Shown here: in pieces, positions 58,407 through 64,000 of the stretch
How the letters are laid out: the number at the start of each line of letters is the position of its first letter
Numbering within the stretch: position 1 is the first letter of the stretch
Assembly: GCA_963169195.1 (NCBI GenBank)
Contig: CAUJDN010000066.1
Span: 124,001-188,000, forward strand
DNA length: 64,000 nucleotides
From: Acidobacteriota bacterium
GTDB lineage: Bacteria > Acidobacteriota > Vicinamibacteria > Vicinamibacterales > UBA2999
Direction: 5' to 3'
The notes under the pieces: generated by a model
Database searches by the model: none
What the model saw: only the letters and a program-made list of their open reading frames with translations
Told to the model about the DNA's origin: nothing
Made by a program: the position numbers and the translations under genes

Positions 58407-59310
58407 AATCGAGCCTGACCGCGACCCAGGTGGCTTCCTCGAGCCGTGCCACCTGCCGCAGCGGTGCGAAGGCGGCACGCACGGCGGCCTCTTCCGCTTC
58501 GTCGAAGCCGCTGACGACGAGCGTGCCTCCCGGTCGCTTCAGGCCCATCAGCATGGCAGCCGTCGTGCGAAGCATGCCGCCGGTCAGGTTGGCCATCACG
58601 ACGTCCGCGGGTGGCGGCGGACTGGTTCGGAAATCCCCGACCTCGAAGCGGACCACCGGTGGCAAGGCGTTCAGCGCCGCGCTCGCGCGTGCTGCATCGA
58701 TGGCGTCCTGATCCACGTCGAGGCCCACCACGTCCGACGCGTGGTCGAGGGCGGCGGCCATCGCCAACACGCCCGATCCCGTGCCGATGTCCACCACGCG
58801 CCGGTCCCGGACATCGATCGCCGAGAGCAGGCGGAGGCAGAGGCGCGTCGTCGGGTGGTGGCCGGTGCCAAACCCCATGGATGGCTCGATGATGATGACG
58901 GTGGTGCCCGGCGGGGTAGCGACCGGGACGTCCCAGGGCGGGGCCACTATGAAGCGTCCGGCGGTGACGGCCGTCAGGGATTCCTGCGAACGTGCGGCCC
59001 AGTCCTCGTCCGGCACGGCCGTGGAGGTCAGCCGCAGCTGTGGGTGAGCGGCGCCAAGGGCGCGCGCGGCGCGATCGCGCGTCTCAGCGCTCGGAAAGAA
59101 GACGCGCCAGCGCAGCGGCGCGGGCGGCGGCTCGGGAATCGGGGGGAACGTCTGATCCCATAGCCCGCCAGGCGGCAGCGGGCGCTCGGCCAGATCCTCG
59201 ATGGCCTGTGGGGAGAAGTCGTCCAGCAGCGCCGCGACGAGGCCCTCCGCGTCCGGAGGGTCATCGATCGCCGGCGCCTCGACGACCAGCGCGGGCCAGA
59301 GGCGGTTCAC
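58405..59310 (-). CDS. prmA: Ribosomal protein L11 methyltransferase PrmA
   Basis: 301-aa SAM-dependent enzyme methylating L11. The diagnostic FGTGHHPTTRLCLRLL, SAM motif VVDIGTGSGVLAMAA, DVDQDAIDAARASAALN and VMANLTGGML are present. The N-terminal recruitment domain has a Pro-rich stretch (FPPIPEPPPAPL). Follows dnaJ by 6 bp on the minus strand, so it is probably in the heat-shock operon. Confidence 0.93.
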   Translation of the reverse strand: MNRLWPALVVEAPAIDDPPDAEGLVAALLDDFSPQAIEDLAERPLPPGGLWDQTFPPIPEPPPAPLRWRVFFPSAETRDRAARALGAAHPQLRLTSTAVPDEDWAARSQESLTAVTAGRFIVAPPWDVPVATPPGTTVIIIEPSMGFGTGHHPTTRLCLRLLSAIDVRDRRVVDIGTGSGVLAMAAALDHASDVVGLDVDQDAIDAARASAALNALPPVVRFEVGDFRTSPPPPADVVMANLTGGMLRTTAAMLMGLKRPGGTLVVSGFDEAEEAAVRAAFAPLRQVARLEEATWVAVRLD

Positions 59311-59316
59311 GGCGGG

Positions 59317-60456
59317 CTAACCGAAGATCTTCCCGAAGATGCCGCGATCCTCCGCGTCATCATCACGTCGCCGCGGTTCGGACTTCTGGGCCGGCAGGGT
59401 GTCGGCCAGCTGCTCGAGCAGCGGGCGCTGCTCCTTCGTGAGCTTCTTCGGGGTGACCGCCTGGACCGTGACGAGCAGGTCGCCCTTCCCGCGCCCGCCG
59501 ACGTCGGGCATGCCCCGGCCCTTCAGGCGGAAGGTGGCGCCGGTCTGTGTGCCCTCAGGGATCCTGACGGTCTCTTCACCGTCGATGCCCGGCACCGTGA
59601 TGTCCCCGCCGAGGGCGAGCGTCGTGAAGGTGAGTGGGATGTCGCAGTGCAGGTCGTTGCCGTCTCGCTGGAAGAACTCGTGTTCCAGGACGTGCACGAC
59701 CACGTAGAGATCGCCTGGAGGACCGCCCTGCGCGCCGGCTTCGCCCTCGCCGGCGAGGCGCAGGCGCTGGCCGGTGGCGATGCCCGCCGGAATCCTCACG
59801 CTGAGCTTGCGCTGCTGCTCGACCGTGCCCTGGCCATGGCACGTGGTGCACGGCTTGGTGATGACCTTGCCCGCGCCGCGGCACTGGCCGCACGTGCGGG
59901 CGACGGTGAAGAAGCCCTGCTGGTAGCGCAACTGGCCGGTGCCGCGACACTGGGAGCAGGCGGCCGGAGCGCTGCCCGGCGCGGCGCCAGAGCCCTTGCA
60001 GGTGTCGCAGGCCTCGTGCCGCGGGATCTGGACCGTGGCCTCGGCGCCCCTGGCAGACTGCTCGAAGGCAATCTCCATGTCGTAGCGGAGATCCGCGCCG
60101 CGCTGCGGACCGCCGCGCCGGCGACCGCCGCCGAAGGCGTCGCCGAAGCCGAAGATGTCGCCCAGCCCGCCGAAGATGTCCTGGAAGTCGGCGAAGATGG
60201 TCGGGTCCACGCCGCCGGCGCCGGCGGCGCCCGACACGCCGGCGTGGCCGAACCGGTCGTAGCGCGCACGCTTTTCAGGGTCGGCGAGCACCGCGTAGGC
60301 CTCGGCGGCTTCCTTGAAGCGCTCCTCGGCGGCCTTGTCGCCGGGATTCCGATCGGGGTGATACTTGAGGGCCAGCTTCCGGTACGCGCTCTTCACGTCC
60401 TGCTCGCTGGCGGTGCGCGGAACCCCGAGCACCTCGTAGAAGTCCCGCTTGCTCAC
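59317..60456 (-). CDS. dnaJ: Molecular chaperone DnaJ
   Basis: 379-aa type I Hsp40. J domain 1-70 with HPD, a Gly/Phe-rich region ([17 protein letters not shown]), four CxxCxGxG zinc repeats ([32 protein letters not shown]) and the C-terminal substrate domain. The start is GTG 60456, overlapping the grpE stop (GTGA); the track extends to 60783 in another gene. dnaK is not between grpE and dnaJ. Confidence 0.96.
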   Translation of the reverse strand: MSKRDFYEVLGVPRTASEQDVKSAYRKLALKYHPDRNPGDKAAEERFKEAAEAYAVLADPEKRARYDRFGHAGVSGAAGAGGVDPTIFADFQDIFGGLGDIFGFGDAFGGGRRRGGPQRGADLRYDMEIAFEQSARGAEATVQIPRHEACDTCKGSGAAPGSAPAACSQCRGTGQLRYQQGFFTVARTCGQCRGAGKVITKPCTTCHGQGTVEQQRKLSVRIPAGIATGQRLRLAGEGEAGAQGGPPGDLYVVVHVLEHEFFQRDGNDLHCDIPLTFTTLALGGDITVPGIDGEETVRIPEGTQTGATFRLKGRGMPDVGGRGKGDLLVTVQAVTPKKLTKEQRPLLEQLADTLPAQKSEPRRRDDDAEDRGIFGKIFG

Positions 60457-61004
60457 GATGCCCTGGCGACCTTGACGAGCGAGGGCCGCAGCAGGCGCTC
60501 GCCCAGCATGTAGCCCTTCCGCAGCTCCTCGACGACTTCGCCCTCGCGTCTGCCTTCGACCGTCTCGTAGGCGACCGCCTGGTGCAGGTGCGGATCGAAG
60601 TCGGCCCCGCGCGCCTCGATGGCGGTGACGCCCCGCTTGCGTACCAGGTCGGCGAGCGCGCGGTGGATGAGCTCGACGCCCGCCTTGTAGGGCTGCGCGG
60701 CCGCCGGCGCGTCGGCGGCCAGGGCGCGCTCGAAGTCGTCCATCACCGCCAGAAGGTCGCCCAGCACGTCGGCCGCGGCCCACTCGGTGAATTCCTTGCG
60801 CTCGCGCTCGATGCGCTTGCGGTAATTGTCGAACTCCGCGCTCTTCCGCAGGAGCCGGTCGTACAAGTCGTCGCGATCCTTCTGGAGCGACTCCATTGAT
60901 GGTCCGGCCGCCGCGGCAGGCTCGGTGGCTGCGGGTGAGGACGCCCGGGGACTTGCCGCGGGGGCCTCGCTCATGGTCTCGGCTGGATTCTGCGGGTCAC
61001 TCAT
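60453..61004 (-). CDS. grpE: Nucleotide exchange factor GrpE
   Basis: 183-aa DnaK cofactor. An Ala/Pro-rich acidic N-terminal segment (about 1-35) precedes a coiled coil ([34 protein letters not shown]) and the beta-domain [12 protein letters not shown] with [24 protein letters not shown]. Lies 17 bp after hrcA and overlaps dnaJ. Confidence 0.96.
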   Translation of the reverse strand: MSDPQNPAETMSEAPAASPRASSPAATEPAAAAGPSMESLQKDRDDLYDRLLRKSAEFDNYRKRIERERKEFTEWAAADVLGDLLAVMDDFERALAADAPAAAQPYKAGVELIHRALADLVRKRGVTAIEARGADFDPHLHQAVAYETVEGRREGEVVEELRKGYMLGERLLRPSLVKVARAS

Positions 61005-61021
61005 GATGAAACGCCAACACC

Positions 61022-62077
61022 CTACTCTACATCCTTGAGCACACGGGCGACGGCCAGGGCGGCGACGTCGACCGCGGCAATGGCACGGGAGTACTTCATC
61101 CGGGTCGGCCCGATCACGCCCACGGTGCCGGTGCCCCTGCCGTCGAAGTAGGTCGAGGCAATGAGGCTGAACGGGCGGAGCTCGGGATCGCTGTGCTCGG
61201 CGCCGATGACGACGGTCAGGCCCGGGCCGTCGATGTACTGGTTGAGCAGCCGGACGAGGCGCTGCTTCTCCTCGACCATCCGCAGGAGGGCCCCCAGCGT
61301 GGCGGCCGAGATGCCGCTGGCCCGCACCACCTGCTCGAGCAGCGCCGAGGCGCCCTCGATGTAGACCGCCGTGGACCCCTGCAGCTGTTCAAGGGTCTGG
61401 CTCGCCAGCCGCAGGGCGAGGCCGAGCAGCTGGTCGTAGAGCGTGCGCTCTTCGCGCAACCGCCCGCGGACGCCGCTCCGGACCTCCTCGAGCGTCCGGC
61501 CCGCGAACTCGGTGTTGAGGAAGTTGGCCGCCTGGGTCAACTCGGAGGGGCGTACGTCCTCGCCGATGTCCACCATCTTCTGGGACACCTGGTTTCCGCG
61601 CGACACCACGACCACGAGGATGCGCGTGCCGCTGAGCGGCACGAAGTCGATGCGCTGGAATACCGTGTCTTCGTTGGCTGGCGCGATGGCGAAGCCCACG
61701 TGCCGCGACGCTTCGGAGAGGACGTGCGACGTGGACGAGAGGAGGTCATCGATGAGCGGCGCGTCGCCCGCTTCCTGGCGGAGGCGGGCCTCGACCGCCG
61801 AGACGTCCCGGGCCGCCCGCCGCCCCTCCAGCAGCAGGTCGACGTAGAAGCGGTAGCCCTGATCGGTGGGGACGCGGCCGGCCGACGTGTGCGGCTGCCA
61901 GACGTAGCCCATGTCCTCGAGCTGGGCGAGAACGTTCCGGATGGTGGCGGAGGACACGTTCAGCCCGGAGCGGCGCATCAGCGTGGCCGACGCGACCGGC
62001 TCGCCCGTCTCGATGTACTCGCGCACCAGCGTCGCCAGGACGCGGCGGGTGCGATCGGAAAGCGCTGGCACGCTCAT
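61022..62077 (-). CDS. hrcA: Heat-inducible transcription repressor HrcA
   Basis: 351-aa repressor binding CIRCE operators. N-terminal winged helix (RRVLATLVREYIETGEPVASATLMRRSGLNVSSATIRNVLAQLEDMGYVWQPHTSAGRVPTDQGYRFYVD) and a C-terminal GAF-like domain ending IGPTRMKYSRAIAAVDVAA. Its own promoter carries a CIRCE element overlapping the start codon, so the operon is autoregulated. Confidence 0.96.
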   Translation of the reverse strand: MSVPALSDRTRRVLATLVREYIETGEPVASATLMRRSGLNVSSATIRNVLAQLEDMGYVWQPHTSAGRVPTDQGYRFYVDLLLEGRRAARDVSAVEARLRQEAGDAPLIDDLLSSTSHVLSEASRHVGFAIAPANEDTVFQRIDFVPLSGTRILVVVVSRGNQVSQKMVDIGEDVRPSELTQAANFLNTEFAGRTLEEVRSGVRGRLREERTLYDQLLGLALRLASQTLEQLQGSTAVYIEGASALLEQVVRASGISAATLGALLRMVEEKQRLVRLLNQYIDGPGLTVVIGAEHSDPELRPFSLIASTYFDGRGTGTVGVIGPTRMKYSRAIAAVDVAALAVARVLKDVE

Positions 62078-62103
62078 TAGCAGTCTCGCTGGATGACTGC
62101 TAG
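62077..62103 (-). promoter_or_regulatory. CIRCE operator of the hrcA-grpE-dnaJ operon
   Basis: Plus-strand reading is TTAGCAGTC-N9-GACTGCTAG, against the consensus TTAGCACTC-N9-GAGTGCTAA. The arms match the consensus at 15 of 18 positions and pair with each other at 8 of 9. The C-to-G and G-to-C changes are symmetric, which keeps the dyad. The element runs from just after the -10 hexamer to the A of the hrcA ATG, so bound HrcA would block initiation and the ribosome start. Confidence 0.88.
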
Positions 62104-62104
62104 C

Positions 62105-62110
62105 AGTATA
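62105..62110 (-). promoter_or_regulatory. -10 element of the hrcA operon (TATACT)
   Basis: TATACT on the minus strand lies immediately upstream of the CIRCE, which therefore covers the expected transcription start. No clear -35 is visible. Confidence 0.6.
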
Positions 62111-62230
62111 GCAGGCGGCAGGGATGCAGGACTGGCCGCTGCAGGGGTGCCGGGGGCCCAGAGGTGCGGTCGAGTGGGGCCATCAGCACGATCGCGGGCC
62201 GGCCTTCGATGTCGGGGACGCTGGCCAGCG

Positions 62231-63562
62231 CTAGCGAACGTGGGCGCGGACGGCGAGGGCCCTGGCCTCGGTCCGGGCGGTCGCCGCAATCTCCGCGGGA
62301 TCCCAGCGCGTGGGGCGGCCCTCGTCCACGAGCACGTCGCCGTCGAGGATGACGGTGCGCACGTCCGCGGGGCACGCCGCGTAGACCAGGGTGGCGAAGG
62401 GATCAGGGTCCGGCGCGAGGTGCGGCCAGGTCCGGCGCACGATGATCAGGTCGGCGCGCTTGCCGGGCTCGATCGTGCCAATCTCGTCTTCGAGTCCCAG
62501 CGCCCGGGCGCCCTCGCGCGTGGCCATCGCGAGCGTCTCGCGCGCCGTCAGCGCGCCGGGCCCGTTCCGCACGGCCTGCAGCGTGGCGGCCAGCCGCATC
62601 TCCTGGAACATGTCGAGCCGGTTGTTGCAGGCCGCGCCATCGGCGCCGAGCGAGACCGAGATGCCCCGCCGGCGCATCTCGGCCACCGGCGCCAGGCCCG
62701 ATCCCAGCTTCAGGTTCGAGCCCGGGCAGTGGAGCACCTTCACGCGGCCGGCGGCGAGCAGCGCCTGCTCGCGCTCGTCCACCCACACGCAGTGCGCGAG
62801 GCAGACGTGCGGGGCGGCAAGCCCCGTCGCCGCCAAGTACTCGATGTTGCCGAGGCCGGTCCGCTGCCGGACCAGCGCGATCTCGCTGCGGTTCTCGGAG
62901 GCGTGACTGTGCACGAGCAGCCCATGATCGCGCGACAGGCGACCCACTTCTTCGAGCAGCCCGCGCGTGCACGACACCGCGAAGCGCGGCGCGAGCGCGG
63001 CCCGCAGCCGGCCCTGGCCGCGGCCGTTCCAGCGCGAGGCGAGCGCCAGGCTCTCGTCGATGGACGCGCGCGTGGCCTCGCGCAGGCGCGCGGGCACGCC
63101 GTCGGCCGCCTCGTCCATCATGCACTTGCCGACCACGGCGCGCAGGCCCGTGGGCTCGAGCGCCTCGAAGACGGCGTCGGTGTCGTGCACGGTTTCCATG
63201 GTGAGAACCGTCGTCGTGCCGCCCTGGATGAGTTCGGCAGCCGCCAGCGACGCCGAGGCGGCGAGCGAACGCGGCGTGTGGGCGGCCTCCATGGGCCAGA
63301 CGCGTGTCTGCAGCCACTCGAGCAGCGCCAGGTCGTCAGCGTATCCGCGGAAGAGGGCCTGGCAGAGGTGGACGTGGGTCTGGACGAAGCCGGGCAGCAG
63401 GTAGTCGCCGCCGGCGTCGATGCGGCGGGCCAGGGCCGGCGGATCCACGGCTCCGACGGCTGCGATGCGGCCGCCCTCGATCAACACGTCGCCTTCGACA
63501 GTGTCGAAGGCGTCGTTCATCGTGAGGATGGTGGCGTTGCGGACGAGCAGCGGGGCGAACAC
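62231..63562 (-). CDS. Amidohydrolase, deaminase type (MtaD / guanine deaminase-like)
   Basis: 443-aa metal hydrolase. LPGFVQTHVHLCQALFRGYADDLALLEWLQTRVWPMEA is typical of the TrzA/MtaD (5'-deoxyadenosine, methylthioadenosine or S-adenosylhomocysteine deaminase) branch. Other ligands: HSHASEN, LAHCVWVDE, and SLGADGAACNNRLDMF with the metal Asp. The upstream XdhC-family gene suggests a purine link, so guanine deaminase is an alternative. It lies 9 bp after the XdhC gene. Confidence 0.9.
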   Translation of the reverse strand: MFAPLLVRNATILTMNDAFDTVEGDVLIEGGRIAAVGAVDPPALARRIDAGGDYLLPGFVQTHVHLCQALFRGYADDLALLEWLQTRVWPMEAAHTPRSLAASASLAAAELIQGGTTTVLTMETVHDTDAVFEALEPTGLRAVVGKCMMDEAADGVPARLREATRASIDESLALASRWNGRGQGRLRAALAPRFAVSCTRGLLEEVGRLSRDHGLLVHSHASENRSEIALVRQRTGLGNIEYLAATGLAAPHVCLAHCVWVDEREQALLAAGRVKVLHCPGSNLKLGSGLAPVAEMRRRGISVSLGADGAACNNRLDMFQEMRLAATLQAVRNGPGALTARETLAMATREGARALGLEDEIGTIEPGKRADLIIVRRTWPHLAPDPDPFATLVYAACPADVRTVILDGDVLVDEGRPTRWDPAEIAATARTEARALAVRAHVR

Positions 63563-63571
63563 GACCAGCGG

Positions 63572-64000
63572 CTACGGGGCGCCCGGCACCTGCGCCTTCG
63601 GCATCCAGCGCAGGGACGCGTCGGCGATGGCCGTGGCCTTGCCGCGCCGGACCGCCACCAGCTCGGCCGCGATGCTGAGGGCGATCTCCTGCGGGGTCAC
63701 GGCGCCGATGTCCAGGCCGATGGGCGCATGCACGCGCGAGAGCTGCTCGAGCGTGGCCCGGCCCTCGGTGAGCAGCTGGTCGTAGATGCGTGCCACCTTG
63801 GCGCGGCTGCCGATGAGACCGAGGTAGCGGAGCTCGCGCGCGGCCAGGGCCTGGAGCGCCTCCAGGTCGTGGCGGTGGCCGCGGGTGACGATGACGGCAT
63901 AGGCCGTGGCGGGGAGCGTGACCCGTGCCAGCCAGGTCGGGATGTCCTCCACCACCACCGAGGCCGCAAACGGGAAGCGCTCGCGGTTGGCGAAGGCGGC
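63572..64000 (-). CDS. XdhC family protein, C-terminal part (5' end outside window)
   Basis: 143 codons of an open frame running to the window edge. IVTRGHRHDLEALQALAARELRYLGLIGSRAKVARIYDQL and APIGLDIGAVTPQEIALSIAAELVAVRRG match the C-terminal Rossmann-like domain of XdhC/CoxI proteins. These insert or sulfurate the molybdenum cofactor of xanthine-dehydrogenase-type enzymes. The tracked ATG-like start at 63958 is internal; reading continues upstream (FANRERFPFAASVVVEDI). Confidence 0.9.
   Translation of the reverse strand, partial: AAFANRERFPFAASVVVEDIPTWLARVTLPATAYAVIVTRGHRHDLEALQALAARELRYLGLIGSRAKVARIYDQLLTEGRATLEQLSRVHAPIGLDIGAVTPQEIALSIAAELVAVRRGKATAIADASLRWMPKAQVPGAP

Overview
The window is a very GC-rich, gene-dense bacterial chromosome segment with no rRNA, tRNA, CRISPR array, prophage or insertion sequence that I can see. 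It encodes outer-membrane assembly (BamA, OmpH/Skp-like, LptE, Lol permease and ATPase) and lipid A enzymes (LpxA, LpxI), so the organism is diderm. It also carries futalosine-pathway menaquinone genes (MqnA, MqnC, MqnP-like), a propionate/methylmalonyl module, ETF and ETF-quinone oxidoreductase, Hfq and a PilT ATPase. The mix of families and the frequent GTG starts suggest Acidobacteriota, probably Vicinamibacteria-like. That placement is inference; no marker was searched.

Layout, left to right. 1-5134: acyl-CoA dehydrogenase (cut by the window edge), MeaB, a methylmalonyl-CoA epimerase fused to a metallo-beta-lactamase-fold domain, MTA phosphorylase and a PfkB kinase. 5135-7604: a possible decayed reading frame, a TetR regulator and four small membrane proteins (DUF2085, DUF6677-like, an untracked 57-aa protein, VanZ-like). 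7601-12726: enoyl-CoA hydratase, ribH, nusB, lysS, and the LolC/E and LolD transporter. 12749-14089: a beta-hydroxyacid dehydrogenase and the remnant of a serine beta-lactamase-like gene. 14090-16534: clpC. 16597-29148: an envelope-to-quinone supercluster of bamA, a small lipoprotein on the other strand, ompH, a fabZ-lpxA fusion, lpxI, a Gfo/Idh oxidoreductase, an MqnE-like protein without the radical SAM cysteines, mqnA, mqnC, an amidohydrolase, mqnP and ubiE/menG. 29345-33725: TonB-like protein, miaA, hfq, deoB, dgt. 33737-38703: yceD, rpmF, plsX, fabD, fabG, acpP, fabF. 38776-42250: etfB, etfA, ETF-QO. 42264-49467: rmlA, a DUF374 acyltransferase, a histone-deacetylase-like hydrolase, leuS, lptE, holA, rpsT. 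49548-56737 (minus): lytic transglycosylase, alaS, recX, pilT, ilvE and a Ser/Thr kinase with a zinc ribbon. 56849-62110: rsmE and a DUF1028 protein (plus), then prmA, dnaJ, grpE and hrcA (minus) with a CIRCE operator but no dnaK. 62231-64000 (minus): a deaminase-type amidohydrolase and a partial XdhC-family gene.

Functionally the segment joins acyl-CoA oxidation (dehydrogenase, ETF, ETF-QO) to a menaquinone pool made by the futalosine route, and links lipid A, fatty acid and outer-membrane biogenesis in tightly packed operons. Many junctions are 4-bp ATGA or GTGA overlaps, implying translational coupling.

The most interesting observations are: the cluster-less MqnE paralogue inside the menaquinone operon; the two fusions (epimerase-MBL and FabZ-LpxA); arrays of 7-8 bp tandem repeats placed in intergenic gaps, one family always on the same strand whatever the gene direction; a recurrent -10-like hexamer 6-12 nt before start codons that lack an obvious Shine-Dalgarno, suggesting leaderless transcription; and a CIRCE operator with a symmetric base swap whose last base is the A of the hrcA start codon.
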